Positions 22,475 through 34,662 of a stretch of DNA of 64,000 nucleotides are shown here, one piece after another (the stretch's first letter is position 1; every line of letters starts with the position of its first letter). Made by a program: the position numbers and the translations under genes. Source of the DNA: Penicillium oxalicum (Eukaryota; Ascomycota; Eurotiomycetes; Eurotiales; Aspergillaceae); the NCBI RefSeq assembly GCF_001723175.1, contig NC_064653.1:2914001-2978000 (forward strand), given 5' to 3'. Below the pieces are notes generated by a model that saw only the letters and a program-made list of their open reading frames with translations, searched no databases and had not been told where the DNA came from.

Positions 22475-23935
22475 TTATACATTCCGGTATGTGTTCGGGA
22501 CAGGCTTCCGTCCACTCTGCAACAGACTAGGCGGTCTCTCGCGAGAAGACTCGCCCAGCGCGACCCCGTATTCCGACGGAGCTGCAGATTGGAAGGGCGG
22601 CGGAGGTGAGACTGGGGGGGAAGTATACGTTGGTGGGTATTGATTTGACCCAAAAGAAGGTTGGCGATGGAAGCCGCCCATTGCAGGATCGGGATGTCTC
22701 TGCTCTGGGGAAGTGGCATGAGCTGATGCCATGTGATTGCCTGCTGGCGGCGTCTGGTATGCCGCGGCAGAAGTGGTGGACACGGCGCCACGGTAAGCGG
22801 TATTTTGACGATGGTCGTCGTATGGCTGCTGGTGGCGATCATCGTAGGCCTGATGATTGTACACGGCCTGTTCGTAGCTCGGCTGGCTGTAGCCTTGCTG
22901 CCGATGGTCTTGCTGATTGTAGCTATGATGATCGTATGCGGAGACGTCCCCAGTCAGTGGAGATGTCGTGCCTGGTGAGCGATGAGCGTAAGGGTCCTGG
23001 GTGGCACCGTAGGCCGCTGCTGGGCCTGGAGAGCGGCGGCCGTAGGGATCCATCATCGCCTGGGGACCTGGGGATTTTCGCGCATAAGGATCAGCGCCGT
23101 AAGCGGTGGCCATCATGTCATTTCCAGGTGCGTGATTACCATGGGGATCTTCCCCGGTGTTCAATATAGTGGCTGGACCAGGGGATCGTCGGGCGTAAGG
23201 GTCATGAGGTGACACCGCGGCATACCCTACATTGGATCTCGAACGGTCTGGCAGTCCATCTGAGTATGCGTGGGTGGCATGCAATGCAGAAGCGCCCTGA
23301 TTCCGGTCCAGATGATTCTGCGACGGGTTCAAGGGCTCCATTTCCATCTCATTATGGTGAGTTTTGTCCTCGACATGTTTCTCAACTGCCGCAGCCCATG
23401 TGGGCATGGCGGGGAGAGCATCCTCATTGACCGCAGGCGATTTCGAACTTGTTTCGAAAGTAGCAGTTTGACTACCACTGCGATAAACGGGGGGCGCCGG
23501 GGACGGCTGATATGCTGTGTGGGGATTCTGGGGCGGCGGTGGTTGATACGGGGCGGACTCGTCGTAGTATTTCGGCTGTTTATCCCTACGCCGACCAGAG
23601 GGACAGCAGCAACCGCAACAGCATTTGCAGCATTGGTAGCCACAGCATAGGCAGTTGATAATACACCCAACGATAGAGATGAGGATGACGGCCCCGATGA
23701 TGATTCCAGCAATCACAGGCCATCTGTAATACCCAGCCTTGGTCAGCCATCTCGGTCTTGGGAGGGGATTGGCGAGCGCGCCTGCTTGGGCGGATCGATT
23801 ACGCCGCGAAAGGCACACTTACTTGCAATAGGCCTTACTCATGCATTTGTCCCAGCTGGAAAAGGTTGAGGGCACTGACTGGATGTCATTCACGACATCG
23901 CGAGACCATAGTTGCGCCAACTTTGCCGGACTCAT
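22475..23935 (-). CDS. Cysteine-rich membrane-anchored protein, fibroin-3-related type
   Basis: Two exons (23935-23823, 23723-22475) give 453 residues. The luminal or external N-terminus has SVPSTFSSWDKCMSKAYCKWP, typical of the fungal fibroin-3-related proteins. A membrane segment follows (VIAGIIIGAVILISIVGCII) and then a dense cysteine block (CLCCGYQCCKCCCGCCC, about 64-80) that looks suited to palmitoylation. The remaining 370 residues are low-complexity and rich in Pro, Tyr, Gln, Ser and His. Within them a unit of the form DPYA[R/H][R/K]SPGP occurs four times, each with an SP dipeptide. A PPTY motif (in QYPPTYTSPP) near the C-terminus fits a WW-domain ligand. The ATG at 23935 was chosen because it directly precedes the conserved region; an in-frame ATG at 24001 would add 22 residues. 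Function is not established from sequence. Confidence 0.8.
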
Positions 23936-26427
23936 CGTGAAAACACACTCTCCACGATTCGGGTGCAATGGGGCCTCTCGATCATTCAATTGCAGCACCA
24001 CGAATTAATTCTTCATTGGCGCAGCTATGCCCAAAACAAAGCAAAAGCCAGACCAAGAGACAAATGAAGGTTACGAAATTCTTTTGCTAAAAGAGGCGCC
24101 AGTAGGCGATATTTAGGGTTCGAGAAAATCGACGCTGAGCGCAAGGATCGTGATAGATGGAGTTGGGACCAGTCGAAGCTCCACGCCAAAAAGAGCGGAG
24201 GCGGGGCGCAGGCGGGCGTGCAGGAACCTCGAACACAAGACCCACAGAGGGAACGATGATGAGGCGGTGCGATCAAAAATAGTAGCAGAGTGCAGAGTTT
24301 CCAAAACTTGGTGAGCACGCTTTCGTGAAGCCGGGACTGGCAGAGGCGTGGAGATTGGCCGAGTGGAGGGTGATCAAGGCAGGCAGCAGGATTGTCGCAA
24401 AGGCAGAGAGTTAAGCAAAAGACGGGTGGACAGAAATCCCAATGCAATCAGCGTGCCCCTCGTCACACTGGCCGTTGATCCACAAGGGCACCAAAAGAGT
24501 GAAGGAGCCCTGAGGAACAGGAGGCGCTGGCAAAGACGAAGAGTCGAACAAGAGAGGAAAGAGAAAGAAGAGAAGACAGAGGGAAGAGAGAGAAAGAGGA
24601 AGGGAGAAGGGGAGGCAGGAGTGGTTTGAGCAGCCAAATGCTGAAACACGGAGGCGAGGACTGGTTCAAGGGCAGCAACACGCGGGCTCGAGGGTTGACA
24701 GCGACTCCATCGGAGATCCATCGCACCCGTGAGGCTCAGCCTATCACGATACTCTTATCCCGGAAACTTCATAATTGAGTTGCAGTGCCTCTCCACGCTC
24801 GTTGATGATGCAACCAAACTGGGCCGAAGGGGACAGGTTGGAGGAGTGGTTTCTTTCGTGGATCCTTCCAAAGCAGATGCCCATGGAGGTCTTACCGCAT
24901 TGGCGCGACCAACGGCCCTGAGATCGGATTCCAACGCAAGTACAGCAGTGGACTGGAATGCAGCTGATGCTGAGTGTGGCTTGCAATGGGGAGGAGGGCC
25001 AGTGCGCGAGAGCGGATCCACCGCTAGAACTGCGTGAGTGGGGCCGATGAGGAGATGATGCAGAAGTGGGATCACAATGAAAGGCACACACCACAGACGA
25101 TGCACTACTGCTCGACTCTTCTTCATGCTACGCCGCTTTATGAAGAATGGACCAGTGATCATTTTGAAACTGTTTTTTTTGGGTCTTATTTCATTGAGCT
25201 CACAGAACGAGTCCGAATCGGTCTCTGCAGCCTCCAGTCAACGGCTTTCCAGCCACACATCAAAATCCCACAAGGACACAGGAGGACCCGTGTGTCGTGT
25301 TTCACGGCCAGGCAATTAGTCAAGTTTTATGTACAAGCTGAGGAGCCAGAGGAGGAAAGGCGAGTTCCATGCGAGTCTGCACGCAGGAGACCCCAGGTCA
25401 AAAAGACAGGAGGGGGACAAAGGGCAGGGGCAGACAAGGAGGAAGGTGCAATCCCCAGTCGGGGGGGGGGCCCAAATGACACTCACGACAGACGGGTGTT
25501 ATTAGTAGGGGTCTGTCGACGGCGCGGTTGGGTACAGCAAGCGAGAGCACAGTGCTTCGCAGTAGGGAGATGAACAAGATACCTGTACAAGAAGGTGAAA
25601 CATAAGATTAAAGGGAAGAGGGATAAAACGTGATTAGGAATCGGGCGAGTGAATGGAAAGGGCAATAACAGAAAGCCAGTATGATGGCGACAGAGATCCA
25701 GATTCAGATATCACCGGTCAAAGGGTGCATGTATCCAACAGATGGAGCACCCTCTCAAGGTCGACAAAGGGCGCGACAACCAGGATGCAAATGTGGGTTG
25801 TGTGGACGGGAGGTTGAAACATAGGAGAAGTCCATCAGGGCGAGGGCCCGCGGGGGGTAGGGTCATGAGGAGCCGACGGGGGCTGGGAGTCGTTGTTGGA
25901 GTTCATGAGAAGGGAAGAAAAGGGGCAGCGAGGGCGAAGCAGCGGATGTAATGTGCCGATTGCCCAGCGGCTAAGAACGACATGGTTCCGGATATCGTGT
26001 AGGAGACAGATAGGAAAGGTGAAAGAGGACGGGACTTTTTGAAGAGGTTGAAGAAGCGGCGCAGATGATGCGAAGGAAAAAAAAGGAAAGGTGCCCGGGA
26101 ATGAGAGGAGGTTGTGATATCGACAGCAGGATATCAGGTCGGTGGTCAAGAAGAAAAGTCGAGGAGCGGTCAGATGGATGTATGCCGATACTGGGGGCGC
26201 AACCGCGAAGGCTCGGCGGGGAGAAGGAGAGAACAAAAGACACGGAAGGAAAATGGCCCGAGGCGGACCATGCAAAAAAAAGACGTTACTCGCTTCAAGA
26301 ACGGGACAAGAAAGAAAATGACGAAGGAGATAGGGGGAGAAGTCCCATGGTCAGAAGCGCTAATGAGAAAGGAAAAAAAAAAAAAAAACAGGCGATGCAC
26401 TCAACCGGAGATGACGGTACGGGCAGG
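23936..26427. other. Long region between the fibroin-3-related gene and nimT
   Basis: These 2.5 kb hold the 3' flank of nimT and the promoter and leader of the fibroin-3-related gene, both on the minus strand. Frames such as 25034-25573 (+) and 25835-26275 (-) have skewed, low-complexity composition and no recognisable motif. The clearest structure is the purine-rich tract at 24551-24615, about 620 bases upstream of the fibroin-3-related start. A G-run lies at about 25460-25470 and an A-run at 26375-26389. No RNA gene was recognised. Confidence 0.5.
24551..24615 (-). promoter_or_regulatory. Homopurine/homopyrimidine tract, likely promoter CT tract
   Basis: Sixty-five bases are purine on the plus strand with a single C at 24577. 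Read on the minus strand this is a CT tract about 620 bases upstream of the fibroin-3-related start codon, the usual place for a fungal core promoter followed by a long leader. The promoter role is inferred from position. Confidence 0.5.
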
Positions 26428-28340
26428 TTAGTAAGAAAGCATACGACGGCCGATGCTGCGGTTCGAGACCGGACTATGCGCGTAGGGAGACCCCAGAGGC
26501 GAGGCAAGAAGCCGACTGCTGCGATCGAGACGGGGGCGGCCAGTAGGGCTGTCTTCCATTTGGGGGGAGGACTGTTGACCAAAGGCAAAGGTCTGCGCGC
26601 GATGCAACTTGGACCGCTGCTTGACCTTGCCCAGACCACGTTCACAGGCAAATTCGTGTCCGTCGGCATTCATTTCGACGTAATTCTGGGGAAAGCAGAG
26701 AGATCGATGTTCAGCAAAGAAGGAACTGTAGCCTCCATCAAGGATGTACAGGTCCGGGTAGGTGAGATTGGGGTATGAGTCGATATTCACGGCCCGATCG
26801 TGGTGACGAATGTACTTGGCCATTATGGGCGCGCGATGCGCGGAGTATTCGCAGTGAAGAACGAGCGCGGTGCGATCTCGAGGCGAAGCGAACAGGTCTG
26901 TCGCTAACTTCTCTTTGTCGTTGTAGTTGATGGCACCGTTGATGTGACCACCCTCGTACTCATACTCGAAGCGGCAGTCGACGATCATGATGTTGTCAAA
27001 GCGGTCATTGAACTTCCCGTCAAGAAGCTCAAGCAGAGTGTTTTTACCGATGCGAGGCAGATTGTCCGCCTGATCCTCAGGGACGAAGTGAGGCAGCTGG
27101 GGGGTAGGCGAACTGTCCATATCACTGATGGACGGGAGGGGTGCATTTGTGGTTACCTTGGCCTCTTTGTCGGCAATAACATCTGCGGGGTGCTCAAACA
27201 TGCTCAATGATCGGCGACATTGCTTGCGAGGGCGCATTGTGGGGTGGGAGGCCTTGCGAATGCAGCCAGATGCGGGTGAACCGCTGCTCCGGGCGTGCTG
27301 GAAGGGAGGTCGCAGACGCGGCGGGGCGAGCGAGCTCGAGGAACTATTTCGGGAGATGGTTCTTTCTTGCGGGGGAGAGTCTCCGAACATGTCCTCCAGG
27401 GAGGTGGACGTGCTCAGCGAGGTCTTCGCACCTGCTGTGCTAAACCGGAATGGAGGAGCTCTGCTCTCGTTGGCAGGGCGGCTCATGCCCAGCTGAAAGG
27501 ACTGAGCCTTACTCTTTGCCAGGCTGGGCCGAAGAAGACCTGGACGGCGTCTCCTGCAACAATCCGGATTAGCACATGTTCATCCTGAGCCGCAGAGTCC
27601 GCACCCGAGAAGGGGTACTGGACAGGATTCTTACTCAAAGTGTCCACGGGCCGAGGAATCGAGAGGAGACCCCGGCAGAGGACTGACGGCTGCAGACGCG
27701 ATGGGCAAATCCATCGGGCTCCCGACAGGAGAAGGGGACGGCAAATCGATCTCCCTTGTCACGACGAAGGCAGGCTTGTGCGGCAGAGGGGACATCTCCA
27801 TCATGTCCATTGCGGGGGCAGGCGAGGATGGGGGCAAGGGTGGTGTGGTCATGACATTGTCTACTGGGAGCGCGGTCAGCTATTTGAAGTCGACGAGATC
27901 ACACACGTAGCCATATCTATAACAGCATACCTTGCGCATTGGCCTGGCTGAGAATGTTTGAGGTGAACAAAGACCGTCGAGGCGTCGCCAGTTGGGGACT
28001 ATAATTAGAGTTAGCAGGGATGTTTCATTGTCAACCATCGTCACGGCCATCGACGTCTTTGTTCTCATGGTTGGCGTCTTCGAGGACTTGACACGACGAA
28101 CCTTTGATCGATGTGGAAGTTCTGAGACAAATCCGCCGCGAGACTCGCTGTGGGCGAAGGCATCGGCTTCACATTGAAGTAGTCGGGGCCGGCCTTCTTC
28201 ATGGACAAATCTTTGAAGTTGAAATTGTTGGATCCAAAGCCAGATAATGAGGAGTAGGATGTTGGGCCATCGGTCCGAAAACAGTGACCAAACATCATCG
28301 ACGGAGGCTGCATAGCAGCCAAAGGTGAAGAGTGCTCCAT
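26428..28340 (-). CDS. nimT: M-phase inducer phosphatase, Cdc25 family (NimT)
   Basis: Four exons (28340-28102, 27998-27931, 27863-27635, 27553-26428) give 553 residues, very near the length of Aspergillus nidulans NimT. The enzyme removes the inhibitory tyrosine phosphate from Cdk1 to trigger mitosis. The N-terminal two-thirds is Ser/Pro-rich and regulatory, with many SP and TP sites and an LSQNFHID-S-PQLATPRRSLF segment restored across intron 1. The catalytic rhodanese-type domain covers about 345-475. The signature is HCEYSAHR with Cys413 and Arg419, preceded by IMIVDCRFEYEYEGGHI, the Cdc25 acidic motif. The ATG at 28340 (MEHSSPL) is the first usable start; an upstream extension begins with TTG and was dropped. 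Intron 2 ends in a CAGTAG tandem acceptor, so one valine may be present or absent at that junction. Confidence 0.95.
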
Positions 28341-31300
28341 GGTACAGCCAATTATGGGTGTGTCGTCGAACTCCAATTACAATGGGAAGGATGTTGGAGA
28401 TGATCGATTCCCGTACTTTTGATCTCGCAGACAAGACTCCAAGTCCACCGATTCCACTGCCTGGGCTCACCCTTCAATGCTTCTCCTGCACGAAATCGAA
28501 TTCAACCACGGTGCCCAATAGGTTCTTTGCGCCCAATGCCAATGCCTGTCAAATCGAACCCGACTGGAGGGTCCTTCGTCGTATGTCGAGAAATGCCAAG
28601 ACCTGTTTCCGCGAGACCCCAGATTACAGATGTGAACGAGCCGATTGCCTCGTCCCGCTCAATGTGCCAGTGCTCGCTCTTTAATCAAAAGGCCTCGAAA
28701 GCACCCACACGACCAGCCAACGGGAGAGAGAATTGATTCGTGGGGGGAGGAAGAGATTGTTGGTTGCAGTCTACAAAGACATGACCGGAGTGGAGGATCG
28801 GAGGTCGGAGGTGTAAGAATAGGAGGGGCCAGCAGCTCGTGGGCAGCGGGATGAGCAGTGGAGGGAGCAGATGCAGAGGGTAGGTGATATGGTTGTTCGG
28901 GATCCTTGCACGGCGGAGGAGAGGTCGATGTGATTGTCGGCTTGGTGGAAAAGGTAGTCGAAGGGCATTCGAGGCCGCTGGAATGTCGTGAAAAAGAAAC
29001 TCAAGAAGAGAGAAAAAGCTGTGGATTAGTAGGGCATGAAGAACGAAACTCGTGAAGCTGAAGGGATGGGTCTGTTGCAATGGCAACGCAAGTGGGGAGG
29101 ATCTCCAGATTAGGGTATGGTATAGTCCGTCCTGGTATGAGCGGGTACGAGTGTACGGACGGTACCTGATACCAATCCATACTCTCTCATACTGTACGGA
29201 CGGGAGGAGGGTCTAGCGGCAGAGCTTGGACTCACCACCCGTTTTCTGCCCACTTCTCTCAAATATTCAACTGCCCGGTCGGACGAAGTCATTTGCTTTT
29301 TTTTTCTGGTGGTTTTCCCATTTAGGTATTTTTTCCCATTCCTTTTTTTTGTTCTCTTCCTGCTCCGTTCCGCAATCATCGGTGGTGATCCGTGATACCA
29401 GAAAGGTATTACTCCCTCCATACACCATTCGGTCATTCTCATCGACAACCACGTAGTCTACCACCCTGATCTGAAATGAAAAGTCCATACCCTCTCCTGC
29501 CCATGGCTTCCTCTCTTGAGCGTCTCCTTTCATTTCGCTCACTTGTCAAGTCTATGCCTCTCATCCAAGTTATCACCACCCGTCTTGTACCCTACGTAAT
29601 CATGCGGCAAGTTCTCTTGACGGCTGCGATGCGCTCCCCTGCAAAAGTGGAGACGACCGACACATGCTCATCCTGCACTGCGGAGTTCCTGCTCAGGTAC
29701 CATCTCTGCCCGGTATGCAACGCTGCGCTGGTAAGTCTCCCTGTCTTCCGGGCACTCACATCGGCCGTGCTTGGAGGGTCGTCCCCAGGGTGTTCGGATT
29801 CATTAAACGATCGACACCTGCACTATGTGTCTTTGCCAATGCAAAGGGGCCGCTGCTGCAGACCACCGCTAATTCATACCCGTGGTTTACCCATACTTTC
29901 CACTTACTCTTACACTCGTCGGCTCTCACTTGGACGAACCCCATTTTCGGCCCCAGCGGTTGCCCGGACTCCCTTGCCGCCCATGTTGGAGACTAATGGC
30001 TGCACAGCAACGCAGAGCGCCTATCAGCCTCTTCCGACCACTCCGTTCAGTCCAGAATTAATCCAATTTGGTTCTCTTTGGGACTGGCTGAGACGGCTCG
30101 GTGCAACCACCGCCCTCCGACATGCCGACCACTGAGTACTGAGGGAGAGGGGCCTTAGAGTTCAGTCCAAGGGAGCTTTGTGCGCTCGCACTTTGAACCG
30201 TGCGTGTCCGTACCTTGGAAAAAGGTAGTACCTAATGAGATCTCACCAGTAGTCCAGCGCGATGTAGTCTGTAGGCGATATCAGAGTTAGGTTGGTCTGC
30301 TCTTGGCAGCCCCGACCAGATCGCATTCAATAATTCCTAACCTCCAGGCTTAATCCGCTCTCCTTCCTTAGATACTAACCGTCCTGGCAATATACTGGTC
30401 TCTCCCTTCTTTCCTTGCTCCTCTGATCGCATCCTCATCGCTGATAACCTTCCACCGGCCAGAAAATTGGTCTGACTCCATAGGGAGCACCTCGTGAGCT
30501 CGGCAGCCCTAACCTCCCCTCGGTTCCGGGGCTTTTATTTTGAAACTGTCTGTAGATTGGTAACGCGGACTTGTAACCTATGACCGCCCGGGTCCCGTCG
30601 TGTATCTCGATGCTCCATACAGGGCTTCATTTTCTAATCAGCCCCGTCGACCCATTTGGCATTCTGTTCGCCGAGCTTCGCCGTCAACAGTACTGTATCG
30701 TATAGTTTGTACATTACTTCAAAAGTTCACACAATCACAATTCGCTCAAACTCCACGGTCGACGGAGCACTTGACTCTCCTCCCAATCGAAGTGTCTTTC
30801 CATGCGTGTTCTACGGGTCTTCTGTATCCACCGGGCCCAGAGAACGCAGACGTGTGGATGGCACGCTAGAAAATTTTTCTTCGTCTCTCGTTTGACCAGC
30901 AGACCCATTACCGTGCGCGTTGCTCTGGAGGAACGGTCGGACCAGACTACCAGCTCCTCGAGCCGGACAAGAGTAAACGAAATGAGTCGGGACGGGTACA
31001 AAAATGCAGAATAATTGACATAGATGGCGGCTCCGAGTTCTGCAGAGACACTCACAGACACACAATTCTCCTCCTCTCCCCTCCTCAGAATGGGCTCCAC
31101 CAGCTGCACAGAGGCCCACTTCGGTCGGAAAATAGAGCTCAGGAACCAAAACGAGCGTTCCATGCAAGTGATTATTTTTGTTCACCCCAAGATCGACGAG
31201 GGGACCTGCAAGGTGAAAAGTGAATCTTGATTTCCAGTCAATGACTCCAGATAATCAGACATCAGATCCATTCCAATCAATGAGTCTGGATGTAATCAAA

Positions 31301-34300
31301 TGAGCGTTGCGTTCCCTTGAGCTCCAGTCCATTTTCACCGTGGTGGCCAACAAAGTGGAGGCTCTGGTTTCACGGCAATCTTCCGGAGACTGTTGAAAAG
31401 ACACCCCAGTCCCGAGCGGAACAACTGCTTCTGTAGCTATCGCCGGCAGCGCTTCGACCACCTGTCGCGGAGAAAAGTAATCGTTTGGGAAGTACGAAGA
31501 CTTCTGACGCCTGTGCCTTTTGTCTCTTAACCTGGACGCAGCCTTCTTCGGGCGCCAGCGATGGTGGGAAATGACCGTAATACAACCTCAAATTCATGAT
31601 GTCAGCACGAAGGCTACAGACAAGTTCCATCTCCATTTCATTTGATAGCAAGGCCAAAGCAATAATTCTCCAGCTCCTAGGAGACGCCAGGCATGCGATC
31701 TCATTGATTACCCGTAATGGCCCAACTTTCTGTCGAGGACTGGAGCTCAACCTTACGCCAAATGCAGATAAGCTACCGCCCAAGAAACAAGACATGCGGA
31801 GATTTCGATTAGCTCCGTCAAATAAGCGTTGTTCCCAAGAGATGTCCCTGCATGAGCCTTGCAAAAAGGTCGCAGACTCTAATCCCACCAAGGGTCTCGG
31901 AATATCCAATGGAAATGACCAAGGGCCAATGAGTGGGCAATGGACAAAGGGCATCCAGAATTACAATATTAGGGTCATCTGTATTCAATACCAGAGGCCC
32001 CGTACGGGTCGAGGTCTAATCGATGAAGAAAGCGGAGTTGAGAAACGTGCCATTGACAGATTCCAGTGTCAATCGGAGAATCCTCGCACCGTAGCATTGA
32101 GAGTAAGGAATGGCATAACTTGGGTGGTTGGTGAAGAATTCACTAGTGAGAAGCCTGGGGGAAGCGTCTGCCCTGCTTCTTTCCACCAGACGCCCATCGT
32201 GACTCGCTCAAATCCTGGGGTAAGGTGAGATCGACTCATACCCGTGACGATACCCTTACTTGCTGGACGAGCTTAACCACATTCTCCTTGATCAAGGGCC
32301 CGCGAGGGGATGCCAATGTCGCGCATCCCTTTCACCCAGCCCCCCCTGTGGTAAGTCGTAACAATGCCTGCGTGACAGTGTTGGTCGAGGGCAGTCAGAA
32401 CATTGAAATCCGGTCGGGTGAGCAGAGAGCGACGGAATCGTAATACACGCTTGCCATGAAAAGCTGACGGACCTCTCCGTCGTGCTTGGTAACTGGAGTT
32501 GACCTGACCACGCATTTATCCACCTGGGCAACTGCCGCCTGTGTCTCGAGGACCTGGCGCTCCCATACGATTCTTGATGCAATACCCAGCTGATTCTATT
32601 GTTGATGATTCCATGGTGCGGATGCTGATGAGGCTCACTGGATTTCGTCGGCGCTATAGTACCTTCTCTGGTGGCTCCGCTCCGGTCGGCCTGAAGCCTT
32701 ATCGGACTGAACCAGCGTCCGACTCCACGACCCCAAAATGGACCACCACACTAGACCAAGTCGGACGTTGGCTCATGGACGAACAGCTTTCGATCGCATG
32801 CCTCCGGCTGGACTGATTGACTGATGGAAACATGAAGGAGCCGCAAAGCTCGCTCAGCCACGCGTCGGCTGTGCAGATGGTAAACTACCCGTTGAATGGA
32901 GACTATGGCTGCCCATGATGCTCGCCTGTGTTTTTCGCCGACCGGATCCGCTCGCCTATAGTCTCCAGCTTCGTTTGTTATTCGATCGCATCCCGATCAG
33001 GATCGCCAATGTTGATTCAAAGGACGAGCGCCGGGAGCTTCTCAGCCCCATCCCAGTCGGGCGCATCTCGAATGATCAAAGCAACAACGATAACATTCCG
33101 TCTCCATTTTCTTGGTACCTGGTGCGCTCGCTGATGAGAGAAGTCCAGCAGGATGACCAGTACATACCGTATTGAGGCATAGTCCGATACCAAGACCAAC
33201 TCCCGAGCGACCGAGGAACTTTCCACCGTCTGGGCCTCACCGTGTGGAAAACATCATCGATGGTCTGAGATCGCGAGACTCTGGATACCCGGCCGGGTAC
33301 GATATGAAGTTACTACTGCACCCCACATCGTACAATAGTGCGCTACTATTCTCGGCCCATAGCGGAACCGTTTGGATATTATACTTTGGGAGATTCATCG
33401 GCGGCTGAGCGGACCAAGCTGGGAATTCCTTTTACCCACCCAGCGCTTTGGGGTCACTCGATACTTGAGATCTCGCCGCGACGGCGGCCAGCTGACTCTG
33501 TGGGTGATCACTGCACCTCGCTCAGCTCTCTACGGGCGTCTCCCCAGTTGCAACTTTGACGGGTCTCCCGAGAGTTCCTCGGTCGGAACGGTACACATTG
33601 CAAGACCTGCCTAGTGCCTACAATGCATTCACGATGGTATCAATTGTCTTCGACCGTTGCATCCGCGAAAGGGATTGACCCCACGTTGGTCCGTGAGTCT
33701 ACGTCACTTTCAGAAGTTTCGGTCTTGGTCATGGTCCAGCCCACACAACAGGCTCATCGCCCACGGTCGGTCTCTTCATGACGTCTCTGTATTGGTGAAC
33801 GCGGCCAGTCATGGACGTTATTTTTTTAGTTCTCAACACGCGCGTCATTTGTTTACATTAGATTGTTTGTTGTTTTCCCCCAGCGTGACTCTCCACGGCA
33901 GATCATCGAAAAGGGCTGCCCATAGGTGCACGGGTGCAGGATGTGCCATGTACTGCCCGGACACGAGGACAGAATGACACCGCCAGTCCCAAAGTCGTCT
34001 GCATGGCTGACATCGCTGCCAATCACACCCAACCCAGTCATCGGCACTGGGTGGTCGATAAGCTGCCTTACAGCCTGCTTATCTCTCTGGCTATCTGATC
34101 ACAGCTAGCTGGATGGAAAGGGGAGACCACTGCTCGGTCATTCCGATCTTTGATGGTCTGCCACGCAGCCTTAGGGGGGGTATCCTCTCTCGTTTAGCCT
34201 GCGCCACTACTGCACGACTGAGACTCCAGGTGGGGTCGAACCATGTCGGTGATATGATCTCTCAGCTGCGTCACAGCTCCATGGGTGTGCCAGCCAGTTG

Positions 34301-34644
34301 TAGGGAGTTTTGAGCCTGTCGTGGAATCGCAACTGCGGGGTTCATCACGAAATCCTTCTCGCCGAGCCCAGGAAATCACAACAGGACCTGTGAGGGTTAC
34401 AGACCAGGCGTCTGCCCCCGTGCCCGTGTCTAATCGAACTGCAGCCTGAGCATGGGAAAGATTCTGGACCCGCCCCTGCCTTGCCCTCCTGGGGCCAATC
34501 GTGATGTCAGACTGGAGACACTGATCCTTTGATGAACCTTTTTTTTCCTGCGTCGATTCCCTGTCTGGGTCCAGTCTTTGCTCATCACTTGTGGAGGCTC
34601 GACACGGTCCATCGAGCTCCAGAGGGTAAACAACAGCAACCCTG

Positions 34645-34662
34645 TCTCTCTCTCTCTCTCCC
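34645..34662 (+). repeat. TC microsatellite
   Basis: A run of TC repeats lies in the nimT-pol5 interval. It resembles the CT tracts found near the promoters of real genes in this window, but no convincing reading frame follows. Confidence 0.8.

Noticed and set aside
26065..26778. A plus-strand frame overlapping the 3' end of nimT
   Set aside because: It is antisense to the nimT C-terminus and otherwise Lys/Arg/Glu-rich from purine-rich noncoding DNA.
31370..32228. Overlapping frames of about 200 codons on both strands in the empty interval
   Set aside because: They overlap each other in opposite directions, match no recognisable family and have no splice partners or promoter-proximal start.
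34205..34235. A second T-loop-like GGTTCGACC on the minus strand
   Set aside because: The flanking five-base arms do not pair, and no cloverleaf can be built.
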